A DNA stretch of 64,000 bases. It comes from Cupriavidus taiwanensis (GTDB lineage Bacteria > Pseudomonadota > Gammaproteobacteria > Burkholderiales > Burkholderiaceae). The stretch spans positions 3,366,480-3,430,479 of the forward strand of contig NZ_LT977070.1 in the NCBI RefSeq assembly GCF_900250075.1, given 5' to 3'. The notes beneath the pieces are model-generated. The model did not search any database and was not told the DNA's origin. It worked only from the letters and a program-made list of their open reading frames with translations. Below, one piece after another: positions 7,679-17,210 of the stretch (position 1 is the first letter of the stretch; each line of letters begins with the position of its first letter). The position numbers and the translations under genes are program-made.

Positions 7679-9070
7679 ATGAACCCCACCCTGCCTACGC
7701 AAGGGAATGCCGCCGTGCATCCCGTCGACGAGGTCCTGCCCCCGCCGCGCCTGCTGGCCCTGGGCCTGCAGCATGTGCTGGTGATGTATGCCGGCGCCAT
7801 CGCCGTGCCGATGATCATCGGCGGCGCACTCAAGCTGCCCAAGGACCAGGTCGCCTTCCTGATCGCCGCCGACCTGTTCTGCTGCGGACTGGTGACGATG
7901 ATCCAGAGCATCGGCATCTGGAAGGTCGGCATCCGCCTGCCGGTGATGATGGGCGTCACCTTCACCGCGATCGCGCCGATCATCGCCACCGGCTCCAATC
8001 CGTCGCTGGGACTGCCGGCGGTGTTCGGCGCGGTGATGGTGGCGGGCGTCTTCACCTACTTTGCCGCGCCTTATGTCGGCAAGATGGTGCGCTGGTTCCC
8101 GCCGGTGGTGACCGGCACCGTGGTGCTGGTGATCGGGATCTCGCTGATGCGGGTGGGGATCAACTGGGCGGCGGGCGGCAATCCCACCCTCAATACCGCG
8201 GCAGGCCCGGTGCCCAATCCCAATTTCGGCCTGCCGGTGAACATTGCCATCGCCGCCGCGGTGCTGTGCACGGTGCTGGCGCTGGTGGCGTTCGCGCGCG
8301 GCTTTCTGTGCAATGTTGCGGTGCTGATCGGCATTGCGGTGGGCTTCGGCATCGCGCTGGCGCTGGGCAAGGTCAGCTTTGACGGCCTGCGCGGCGCGCA
8401 CTGGGTCGAGTTCATCACGCCCTTCCACTTCGGCTGGCCGACCTTCGACGCCATGACCTCGGTCACGCTGTGCGTGGTCATGATCGTGATCATGATCGAA
8501 GGCGTGGGCCAGTTCCTGGCGCTGGGCGAGATCGTCGGGCGCCCGGTCGACTCCGAAGACCTGGCGCGCGGCCTGCGTGCCGACGGTGTTGGCGCGCTGG
8601 TGGGGGCGGTGTTCAACACCTTCACCTACACCTCCTACGCGCAGAACGTGGGGCTGGTGCAGGTCACCGGCGTGCGCAGCCGCTGGGTCTGCGCCACCGC
8701 CGGCGGCATCCTGATCGTGCTGGGCTGCCTGCCCAAGCTGGCCTTCTTCGCGGCGTCGATCCCGCAATACGTGCTGGGCGGCGCGGCGCTGGTGATGTTC
8801 GGCATGGTGGCGGCCACGGGCATACGCATCCTCGGCCATGTCGACTTTGTCGACAACAAGAAGAACGCCTACATCGTCGCCGTCAGCGTGGCGCTGGGCA
8901 TGATCCCGCTGGTGTCCGACAAGTTCTTCGCGCAGATGCCGGAGCTGCTGGCCAAGTTCTGCCAGAACGGCATCCTGCTGGGCACGCTGGCCGCGGTGCT
9001 GCTGAACCTGCTGTTCAACGCGCGTTCGCCGGCCCCCCAGCCCCACGGCCTGGCCAAGGAACCGGCATGA
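7679..9070 (+). CDS. NCS2-family nucleobase/xanthine-type permease
   Basis: A 463-residue polytopic inner-membrane proton symporter of the NCS2 (uracil/xanthine) family, hydrophobic throughout with about 12-14 predicted membrane segments. The family motif QNVGLVQVTG is present. The ATG at 7679 follows a good AAGGAG site; the 237-bp gap after ubiD holds the dyad at 7472-7508. Homologs import uracil, xanthine, urate and related heterocycles. In this cluster it probably imports the substrate. A paralog lies at 17211. Confidence 0.9.
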   Translation: MNPTLPTQGNAAVHPVDEVLPPPRLLALGLQHVLVMYAGAIAVPMIIGGALKLPKDQVAFLIAADLFCCGLVTMIQSIGIWKVGIRLPVMMGVTFTAIAPIIATGSNPSLGLPAVFGAVMVAGVFTYFAAPYVGKMVRWFPPVVTGTVVLVIGISLMRVGINWAAGGNPTLNTAAGPVPNPNFGLPVNIAIAAAVLCTVLALVAFARGFLCNVAVLIGIAVGFGIALALGKVSFDGLRGAHWVEFITPFHFGWPTFDAMTSVTLCVVMIVIMIEGVGQFLALGEIVGRPVDSEDLARGLRADGVGALVGAVFNTFTYTSYAQNVGLVQVTGVRSRWVCATAGGILIVLGCLPKLAFFAASIPQYVLGGAALVMFGMVAATGIRILGHVDFVDNKKNAYIVAVSVALGMIPLVSDKFFAQMPELLAKFCQNGILLGTLAAVLLNLLFNARSPAPQPHGLAKEPA

Positions 9071-9086
9071 CGAAGTTGGCCGGCAG

Positions 9087-10010
9087 TCAGCCGGCCTCGG
9101 CCAGCCTGGCGCGGTAGCGCATCAGCAGGTCGCGGAAGGCCTGCGCCGGCGGCGACAGCGACCGGTCCGCGTGCCCCAGCAGCGAGATCTCGCGGTGGAT
9201 CACCGGATCGGTCGGCATCACCGTGGCCAGCCCCAGCGCGCCGGTAAGACGCGTGACTGCCGCGCTCATCACGGCAATGCCCAGCCCGGCGTCGACCATG
9301 CCGACCATGGTCAGCGGCAGGAACACCTCGTGCACCCGCTGCAGCGTGATGCCGCGCGCGGCCAGCGCGGTATCGAGGCAGTCGCGGATCGGGTTGCCCT
9401 TGTGCGGCCCGATCACCGGCAGCCCGGCCACATCCTCCCAGCGCAGCGTCTTGCGCCGGCGCAGCGGATGGTGCGCGGGCATCACGATCACGAAGGCATC
9501 GTCCATCAACCGGTGCGCGCTCAGGTCGGGCTGGCCCGCGGGAATGGTGCCGATGCCGAAGTCGACCTCGCCCGAACTCACCATCCTGGTCACTTCATGC
9601 TCGGACACATCGTGCAGCTCCACCTTCACGCCCGGATGGCTGACGCAGAACTCGCGGATCACGCGCGGCAGCATCAGCGCCGCCTGGATCGACGATGCCG
9701 CGATCGATACGCGCCCGCGTCCCAGCGTGCGCAGCTCGCTGGAGTTCTCGATCACGCTGTCGATATCGGCCACGGCCTTCTTCACCAGGGGCAGCAGTTC
9801 CGCGCCCGCCTGCGTGATATGCAGCTGGCGCGTGTGCCGGTCGAACAGCTTCAGGCCGAGGTTGGCTTCCAGCTCGTGGATCAGCGCGCTGACCGACGAC
9901 TGCGACAGGTCCAGCTTTTCCGCCGCGCGGGTGAAGTGGCGCTCCTGCGCCACGGCGATGAAGGCGCGCAGCTGGCGCAGCGACACGTTCATGTTGCTGA
10001 GGTTGGGCAC
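9087..10010 (-). CDS. LysR-family transcriptional regulator
   Basis: A 307-residue LysR protein with an N-terminal winged HTH (LRQLRAFIAVAQE through SQSSVSALIHELE) and a C-terminal effector-binding domain. A GTG start at 10010 is chosen because GGAGG lies 8 nt upstream. The ATG six codons in has no ribosome site. It converges on the NCS2 permease and diverges from the Mo-hydroxylase operon (10220), the classical arrangement for a LysR activator of its neighbour. The regulator of both units is plausibly this protein, as the shared 15-mer suggests. Confidence 0.9.
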   Translation of the reverse strand: MPNLSNMNVSLRQLRAFIAVAQERHFTRAAEKLDLSQSSVSALIHELEANLGLKLFDRHTRQLHITQAGAELLPLVKKAVADIDSVIENSSELRTLGRGRVSIAASSIQAALMLPRVIREFCVSHPGVKVELHDVSEHEVTRMVSSGEVDFGIGTIPAGQPDLSAHRLMDDAFVIVMPAHHPLRRRKTLRWEDVAGLPVIGPHKGNPIRDCLDTALAARGITLQRVHEVFLPLTMVGMVDAGLGIAVMSAAVTRLTGALGLATVMPTDPVIHREISLLGHADRSLSPPAQAFRDLLMRYRARLAEAG

Positions 10011-10089
10011 GTTGTCTACCTCCGGAGGTTCGGGGTGCGCGCTTGCTGTGGCCTGGGTCCGGCTGGCGCGTCTGATTCAGAGGGTAACA

Positions 10090-10104
10090 CGATCAATTAA
10101 TCCG
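10090..10104. promoter_or_regulatory. Shared 15-mer in lysR/Mo-hydroxylase divergent promoter
   Basis: CGATCAATTAATCCG lies 80 bp upstream of the lysR start and 115 bp upstream of the FAD-subunit gene. It matches CGATCGATAAATCCG at 7492-7506, upstream of the NCS2 permease, at 13 of 15 positions. Candidate LysR binding site. Confidence 0.4.
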
Positions 10105-10219
10105 TTTCCGGGTCTTTACCGATGAAGACCGGCCGCCCATGATGGCTTCGACGGCGCGCGCCTCGCATGACCTCGGCAGGACCGGCAGCCGCCGCCGATG
10201 GCACAGACCAGGAGGAGCA

Positions 10220-11091
10220 ATGAGAGCGTTTGAGTATTTCGAACCGGCGACGCTGGCCGAAGCCTCGGCCATGCTGCACCGGTGCGGCGGCAGGGCCAGC
10301 GTGCTGGCCGGCGGCACCGATCTGCTGGTGCAGATCAAGGAGTCCGTGCGCAAGCCCGAGCAAGTCATCAACATCAAGAAAATCCCGGGCATGGACGTGC
10401 TGACCTTCGATCCGGTCAACGGCCTGCGCATCGGCGCGCTGGTGACCACGCGCGCGGTCGAGACTTCCGGCTTCGTGCAGCGCCATTACGCCGGCCTGGC
10501 AAAGGCGGTGACGGATTTCGCCTCGATCCAGGTGCGCCATCGCGCCACCGTGGTCGGCAATGTCTGCCGCGCGTCGCCGTCGGCGGATTCGATTGCGCCG
10601 CTGGTCGCCGACGGCGCCTCGGTGCACCTGTACGGCATGTCCGGCTCGCGCGAGCTGCGGGTCGAGGACTTTGTCACCGGCGTCGGCAAGACTGCCATCG
10701 CGCCGGACGAGATCGTCACCCGCATCACCGTGCCGGCGCCTCGGCCCGGCACCGGAAAGGTCTATCTGAAGCATGGCCGCCGCGTGCAGATGGAGCTGGC
10801 CACCGTCGGCGTGGCGGTATCGCTGACGGTGGAGGGCGGCCACTGCGCCGATGCGGCCATCGTTCTGGCGGCGGTCGGCCCCACGCCCGTGCGCGCGCTG
10901 CGCGCCGAGCACGTGCTACGCGGCCAGCGCGTGACCGACGCCCTGATCCTGCAGGCCGCGCACGCCGCCATGGATGAAGCCCGTCCGATCAGCGACGTGC
11001 GCGCCAGCGCAGCCTACCGGCGGCAGATGGTCAGCGTGCTGACCCGCCGCGCCCTCGAACAAGCCCTGGAGGCCGCCCTGCGCGGAGCATC

Positions 11092-11104
<13 letters not shown>
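10220..11104 (+). CDS. Molybdenum hydroxylase, FAD-binding medium subunit
   Basis: A 294-residue subunit of a xanthine dehydrogenase/CO dehydrogenase-type hydroxylase. The FAD-binding loop AGGTDLL is at 30-36, with a second flavin motif around VVGNVCRASPSADS and a C-terminal CO-dehydrogenase-flavoprotein domain. It transfers electrons between the iron-sulfur subunit and the acceptor. The ATG at 10220 follows GGAGGAG. Its stop overlaps the start of the small subunit (ATGA at 11101), so translation is probably coupled. M-S-L gene order. Confidence 0.92.
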
Positions 11105-11600
<496 letters not shown>

Positions 11601-11604
<4 letters not shown>

Positions 11605-13892
11605 TGACCCACGCCGTGATCGGACACAGCGTCAAGCGCACCGACCTGCTCGGCAAGGTCACCGGCAACGCCAGATACGTTGCCGACATGCCCTTCCCCG
11701 GCCTGCTGTACGGCAAGATCAAGCGCAGCAATGTCGCCCACGCCCGCATCCGCCGCATCGACACCTCGCGCGCGCTGGCGTTGCCCGGGGTCAAGGCCGT
11801 GCTGACGCACGAGAACGTGCCGCGCGTGCTGCATGCCGGCTCGCCGCATCCGCGCTCGGCGTCGGTGACCTGCGACCAGTACATCCTGGACGACAAGGTG
11901 CGCTACTGGGGCGAGGGCGTAGCCGCGGTGGCGGCGGTCAGCGAAGAGATCGCCGAGCGCGCGCTCGAGCTGATCGAGGTCGAGTACGACACGCTGCCCG
12001 CGGTCTTCACCACCGAAGACGCGGAGCGCTCCGACGCACCGCGCATCCATGAGCGCGAGCCCGGCGGCAACCTGGTGCTGCCGCCGGTGATCGTCAGGCG
12101 CGGCGATGTCGAAGCCGGCTTTGCCGAGGCCGACTTCATCCTCGAAGGTGTCTACGAGGGCGGCCGCCCCACCCCCGCCTACATGGAGCCCAACGTGCTC
12201 ACCTGCAGCTGGGACGGCAACGGCAACCTGACGGTGTGGATCTCGACCCAGACCGCCTTCATGGTGCGCGGCATCATGGCCGAGGTGCTGGGGCTGCCGC
12301 TGCACAAGGTGCGCGTGCTGGTCGACCACATGGGCGGCGGCTTCGGCGCCAAGCAGGACCTGTTCCAGCATGAATTCCTGTGCGCGCTGCTGGCGCGCGA
12401 GACGCGCCGGCCGGTGCGCATGGAATACACGCGCGAGGAGACTTTCCTTGGCGGCCGCACGCGCCATCCGGCAAAAATCTGGCTGAAGCAGGGCTTTCGC
12501 AACGACGGCACCATCACCGCGCGCCAGGCCAGGGTGGTGTTCAATTCCGGCGCCTACGGCTCGCACGGCCCGGGCGTGACCAATGTCGGCACCGCCGCGC
12601 TGGTCTCGCTTTACCGGTGCGACAACGTGCTGCTCGAAGGCCGCTGCGTCTACACCAACAGCCCCATCGCCGGCGCCTTTCGCGGCTACGGCGTGGTGCA
12701 GACCTACTATGCGCTCGACGTGCAGATGGACGAGGCCGCCGCGCACCTGGGCATGGATCCCGCCGAACTCAAGCTCAGGAATGCCGTGCGCGAAGGCGAT
12801 ATCGCGCCGTCGAACCATCCGCTGATCGGGCACGGCCTGGAGGCCTGCATCGAGCACGGCATGGCACTGCTCGACTGGCCCGCGCTGCGCCGCCGCCCGC
12901 GCGACACCACCGGCGCGGTCCGCACCGGCTGGGGCCTCGGTTGCGAGATGCACGGCAGCAGCGCCTATCCCGGCATCAAGGAGCAGGGCAACGCCATCAT
13001 CAAGATGAACGAGGACGGCACCGTGGTGCTGCTGACCGGCGCGGCCGGGCTGGGTACCGGTGCGCATACCGCGCTCGCGCAGATCGTTGCCGAGGAACTG
13101 ACGTTGCCGTTCGAGGCGGTATCGGTCGTGCACGGCGACACCGACGTGGTGCCCTGGGACATCGGCGCCTTTGCCAGCCACACCACCTACATGGTCGGCA
13201 AGGCCGCGCAGATGGCGGCCGGCGAAATCAAGCGCCAGCTGTTCGAGCGCGCCGCGACGCTGATGGAGTGCGAGCCCGAGGCCCTGACGCTGGCCGACGG
13301 CATCATCGCCGTGCGCGACCGCGACGGCCCCACGCTGACGGTGCGCGAGGCGGTGATGCCGCGCAAGGGCATTCCCGCCGCGCAGCTGGTGGGCACTGCC
13401 ACCTATCACCCGACCAAGTCGTATTCGTTCGCCGCGCATTTTGTCGAAGTCGCGGTCGATACCGAGACCGGATTCATCACCGTGCGCCAGGTAGTGCCGG
13501 TGCATGACGTCGGCAAGGTGATCCACCCGGTCGCGGCCGCGGGCCAGATCGAAGGCGGCATCCAGCAGGGCATCGGCCATACGCTGTACGAGGACTACCA
13601 GATCGACATGCGCACCGGCCGCTCGCTCAACGCCAACTTCGTCGACTACAAGATGCCGCTGGCGATGGATATGCCCGAGATCCGCACCGTGATCCTCGAA
13701 GCCGCGCCAGATCCCGGCGGCCCGTTCGGCGCCAAGGGCGTCGGCGAAGACCCGATCGTCGCGATCGGGCCGGCGATTGCCAACGCGGTGTTCGATGCCA
13801 TCGGCGTGCGCTTCCGCCACTACCCGATCAAGCCCGAGCAGGTGCTGCAGGCGCTGGCGGAGAAGGCGGCGCGGGAAGGCGGGCGCGCATGA
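11601..13892 (+). CDS. Molybdenum hydroxylase, molybdopterin-binding large subunit
   Basis: A 763-residue catalytic subunit of the xanthine oxidase family. It hydroxylates an electron-poor (hetero)aromatic carbon with water as oxygen source. Molybdopterin-site motifs include GGGFGAKQD and AFRGYG, and the catalytic glutamate is Glu716 in GAKGVGEDP. The protein starts at ATG 11601 (ATGATG), overlapping the small-subunit stop. The longer in-frame extension upstream is only a shadow of the small subunit. Context with decarboxylases and an NCS2 permease favours ring hydroxylation of an imported heterocycle. The substrate cannot be named. Confidence 0.92.
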
Positions 13893-14485
13893 GCCGCAAG
13901 CAACGCCTGGTGGTCGCCATCACCGGCGCCAGCGGCGCGGTGTACGGCGTGCGCATGCTGCAGGCGCTGGCGGCGCTGGAGGGCTGGGAGACCCACCTGG
14001 TGTGCTCGCCGTCCGGCCTGCTGACCGCGCATCATGAACTGGGCCTGCAGCGCCCGCAGATCGAGGCCATGGCCGACGTGGTGCACAACGTGCGCGATAT
14101 CGGCGCCACCATCGCCAGCGGATCGTTCCGCTGCGACGGCATGGTGGTGGCGCCCTGCTCCATGCGCACGCTGGCGGCCATTGCCACCGGGCTGGCCGAC
14201 AACCTCGTCACCCGCGCCGCCGACGTGATGCTCAAGGAGCGCCGCCGGCTGGTGCTGCTGGCGCGCGAGACCCCCTTCCACCTGGTGCACCTGCGCAACA
14301 TGACCACGGTGACCGAGATGGGCGCCATCGTGCTGCCGCCGGTGCCGGCCTTCTACGCGCATCCGCAATCGGTGGACGACATCGTCGACCACACCGTGGG
14401 GCGCGTGCTGGACTTGTTCGACGTGCCGCACGATGGACTGGTGCCGCGCTGGCAAGGCCTGCGCCCCAGCGTCGCCACCGCTTGA
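13889..14485 (+). CDS. UbiX-like flavin prenyltransferase
   Basis: A 198-residue flavoprotein that makes prenylated FMN from FMN and dimethylallyl phosphate, the cofactor needed by UbiD-type enzymes. Motifs: ITGASGAVYG (FMN binding, N-terminus), SPSG, APCSMRTLAAIATG and LVLLARETP. The length is normal for the family. Its ATG overlaps the large-subunit stop (ATGA), so it is translationally coupled to the Mo hydroxylase. It is separated by 6.4 kb from the UbiD gene it most likely serves (5999). Confidence 0.9.
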   Translation: MSRKQRLVVAITGASGAVYGVRMLQALAALEGWETHLVCSPSGLLTAHHELGLQRPQIEAMADVVHNVRDIGATIASGSFRCDGMVVAPCSMRTLAAIATGLADNLVTRAADVMLKERRRLVLLARETPFHLVHLRNMTTVTEMGAIVLPPVPAFYAHPQSVDDIVDHTVGRVLDLFDVPHDGLVPRWQGLRPSVATA

Positions 14486-14540
14486 AGAGTACTTCCGCCT
14501 CGCGCTCGCGGGGAACGCAGCACCCTAATCAGGAGACAAC

Positions 14541-15668
14541 ATGAACGCACCTGCCGTCGCACAACAGCCGCCCGTCCCGGTCACCATCCTTACCGGCTTC
14601 CTCGGCTCGGGCAAGACGACGCTGCTCAACCACATCCTGACGCAGAAGCACGGCCACCGCATCGCCGTGATCGAGAACGAATTCGGCGAGGTCGACGTCG
14701 ACTCCGACCTGGTGATGACCTCGGACGAGGAGATCTACCAGATGACCAACGGCTGCATCTGCTGCGTGGTCGATGTGCGCACGGACCTGGTGCGCATCCT
14801 GCAGAAGCTGCTGGAGCGCCCCGAGCGCTTCGACCATATCCTGGTCGAGACCAGCGGCCTGGCCGACCCGACCCCGGTGGCCGCCACCTTCTTCATGGAT
14901 AACGAAGTCGCCAGGCAGGTCACGCTCGACGGCATCCTGACGCTGGTCGACGCGGTGCATATCGAAAGCCATCTCGACGACCCCCAGCTGACCGGCTTCG
15001 ACAACCAGGCCGTCGACCAGATCGTCGCCGCCGACCGGGTGATCCTCAACAAGACCGACCTGGTCGACGCCGTGCAGCTCGACCGGCTGGAAGCCCGCAT
15101 CCATCGCCTGAACGAGGGCGCGCAGATCCTGCGTTCCAACTTCGCGCAGGTGGATCTGGGCAAGATCCTGGGCATCGGCGGATTCACGCCGGGCACGATC
15201 CAGGCGCAGGCGCACGACGACCACGATGCGCGCGATGCGCCCGATGCGCACGGGCACGCCGGCCACGCGCACGATCGGCAGGACGCGCAGCACGACCACG
15301 TATGCGACGAGCACTGCGACCACGCGCATGATGACGACAGCCACGGCCACCGCCACGATCCGTCGGTGACCTCGGTTTCGCTGGTGTTCGACCAGCCGTT
15401 CGACCGCCAGCGCCTCGAGCATGGCCTGAAGGCACTGCTGGCCGCACAAGGCGACGATGTGTTCCGCATGAAGGGTATCGTCGCGGTGGAGGGCGATGAG
15501 CGCCGCTACGTGCTGCAGGCGGTGCACCGGCTGATGGACTTGCACCCCGCCGAGGCGTGGGGTACGGAACCGGCGCAAAGCAAGTTCGTGTTCATCGGCC
15601 GCCATCTCGACAAGCTGCGGCTGCAGACGCTGCTGAAGGTGTGCCTGCCGGTGGCGCACGCGGCCTGA
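14541..15668 (+). CDS. CobW/COG0523-type G3E GTPase metallochaperone with His-rich insert
   Basis: A 375-residue GTPase with P-loop GFLGSGKTT (19-27), the metal-binding GCICC motif (71-75), an NKTD guanine-recognition motif and a C-terminal CobW_C domain. Between the two domains (about residues 225-273) lies a linker extremely rich in His and Asp, likely a metal reservoir. The family delivers zinc or other metals to client enzymes. Position directly after the UbiX-like gene, following AGGAG, suggests its clients are the amidohydrolases of this cluster (inference). Confidence 0.9.
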   Translation: MNAPAVAQQPPVPVTILTGFLGSGKTTLLNHILTQKHGHRIAVIENEFGEVDVDSDLVMTSDEEIYQMTNGCICCVVDVRTDLVRILQKLLERPERFDHILVETSGLADPTPVAATFFMDNEVARQVTLDGILTLVDAVHIESHLDDPQLTGFDNQAVDQIVAADRVILNKTDLVDAVQLDRLEARIHRLNEGAQILRSNFAQVDLGKILGIGGFTPGTIQAQAHDDHDARDAPDAHGHAGHAHDRQDAQHDHVCDEHCDHAHDDDSHGHRHDPSVTSVSLVFDQPFDRQRLEHGLKALLAAQGDDVFRMKGIVAVEGDERRYVLQAVHRLMDLHPAEAWGTEPAQSKFVFIGRHLDKLRLQTLLKVCLPVAHAA

Positions 15669-15699
15669 CTGCCCTGGCGGCAGCGGGACTGGCTTGCCG

Positions 15700-16707
15700 T
15701 CAGTCCCGCTGCGACGCTGCCGTGCGCAAGGTCTGCGACGGCAGCTCGCCGAACTCGCGCCGGTACTCGCGCGAGAACAGGCTCAGGTGGCTAAAGCCGT
15801 GCCGCAGCGCGATCGCGCCGACCATGCCCTTCTCGGGCCGTGCGCGCTGCAGGTCGGCGCGCGCGCCATGCAGGCGCAGCAGCCGCAGGTACTCCATCGG
15901 CGTGGTGTCCTTGCTCTTGCGAAAACCCAGCTGCAGCGTGCGCGCCGACACGCCGCAATGCGCGGCGATCTGCTCCAGCGTCAGCGGCTGGTCCAGGTTG
16001 GCGCGCAGATAGGCAATCGCATGGCGCACGTAGTCAGGCAGCACCGCTTCGAAGCGGCGCGGCAGCATATTGCCGTCGGCGGCAAAGCGGTCGAGCAGCA
16101 GCGTCGACAGCACGATGCGCTCGATGCTGGCATCGACCGCCGGCACGCCGCCGCCTTCGCGCCGCACCCTGGTTTCCGCGCGCAGGTAGCCCACCAGCGC
16201 CTGCCAGCGCTCGGCACGGCCATCGTCCGCCACTGGCTGCATGTCGAATTCGATCGGCGCCGGCGGCTCGAAGCTGAATTGGTGGCGAAATGCCTCTTCG
16301 ATCAGCTGGCGGCGGATCACCACGCTGAAACGCTCGCAGCCCGGATCCAGCGACAGCGTGGTCGGCACGGTGGGCGAGAACACAAAGGTCGCTCCTGGCG
16401 GCATCCGCATCGCGCCACGCGGCGTTTCCACGCGGCAGCCGCCGGCCAGCACGGTCTGGATCACGAACTCGTCCTTGTTCGGCTGCGGCTCGATCTGCAC
16501 CGCCTGGTTGTAGGCGATGGTCACCAGCGTGAGCCGGCCGACGGTGCTGGTATCGATGCGCGCATCGAGCGCCGCATCGTCCTGCGCCGCGCGCAGCCGG
16601 GTTGGCCCGAACACGCGGCCGGACAGCGACTGGATGCGATCGAGGTCCCCGCCGCGGCCAAGGGGCGAACGGGAGGGTGCGGCAAACCATCCGGCAGTGG
16701 GTGACAT
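15700..16707 (-). CDS. AraC-family transcriptional regulator
   Basis: A 335-residue regulator with an N-terminal ligand-sensing AraC_binding_2-type domain and a C-terminal double-HTH domain (QPLTLEQIAAHCGVSARTLQ and following residues). The start is set at ATG 16707; a TTG four codons earlier has no better ribosome site. It faces the CobW gene convergently and is divergent, across a REP-containing spacer, from the second NCS2 permease at 17211. It probably controls that permease-deaminase pair (inference). Confidence 0.88.
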   Translation of the reverse strand: MSPTAGWFAAPSRSPLGRGGDLDRIQSLSGRVFGPTRLRAAQDDAALDARIDTSTVGRLTLVTIAYNQAVQIEPQPNKDEFVIQTVLAGGCRVETPRGAMRMPPGATFVFSPTVPTTLSLDPGCERFSVVIRRQLIEEAFRHQFSFEPPAPIEFDMQPVADDGRAERWQALVGYLRAETRVRREGGGVPAVDASIERIVLSTLLLDRFAADGNMLPRRFEAVLPDYVRHAIAYLRANLDQPLTLEQIAAHCGVSARTLQLGFRKSKDTTPMEYLRLLRLHGARADLQRARPEKGMVGAIALRHGFSHLSLFSREYRREFGELPSQTLRTAASQRD

Positions 16708-16769
16708 GGCGTTGGACAAAAAGTGAACGGATCAACGGCTACCGCTCCATCAACATCCGACTGTTTGCT

Positions 16770-16795
16770 CCCCTCTCCCGCTTGCGGGAGAGGGG
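16770..16795. repeat. REP-type palindrome, copy A
   Basis: Arms CCCCTCTCCCGC and GCGGGAGAGGGG around a TT loop. The flanks GTTTGCT on the left and GGGGGAGAGGGC on the right recur in the other copies, so this is a family of repeats rather than a chance hairpin. Confidence 0.8.
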
Positions 16796-16904
16796 CGGGG
16801 GAGAGGGCAGGAGCTGGCAATTGCGATGCAGATCAAAAGCCACCGGCGCAAGGCACAGCCATACATACCACCTCGCTTTTGCACACGCCGGCCCTCTCCC
16901 CCAA

Positions 16905-16930
16905 CCCCTCTCCCGCGCGCGGGAGAGGGG
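16905..16930. repeat. REP-type palindrome, copy B (inverted)
   Basis: The same 12-bp arms with a GC centre. Flanking GGCCCTCTCCCCC is on the left and AGCAAAC on the right, so the unit is inverted relative to copy A. The pair resembles a BIME-like arrangement. Confidence 0.8.
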
Positions 16931-17210
16931 AGCAAACCAGCGCATCCATCGTATTGCCACCCCTGCCCTCACGCAACCCAAGGGAAACCCCTGATCCCCC
17001 CGGCGCAATTTTGCAAGCCCGCTTGCGGCTCCGTGCCACGGCCTTCGCAATAACGCTATGACGGCGTGCCGCGCATCACTACTGTGCAAGGCATGCGTGG
17101 GCGATGCGCCGCGCATGGCACCGTGACGGACCGAGCCCGGCAACCACAGACCGGGCCAGCCGCCGCCGGCATGGCGCACTTTTCCCCAGCACGCGGCAGG
17201 AGACCACATC

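Larger units (their letters stand above)
16708..17210. other. Spacer with two inverted REP-type palindromes
   Basis: About 500 bp without a credible gene. It holds two copies of a GC-rich palindrome in opposite orientation (16770-16795 and 16905-16930), about 110 bp apart. The AraC gene and the second NCS2 permease read away from it. I found no clear promoter hexamers. Confidence 0.6.

Noticed and set aside
16770..16930. Repeated palindromes as a CRISPR array or as terminators
   Set aside because: There are only two units here in opposite orientation with no regular spacers, no cas genes, and no T-runs. Conserved flanks mark them as REP elements.
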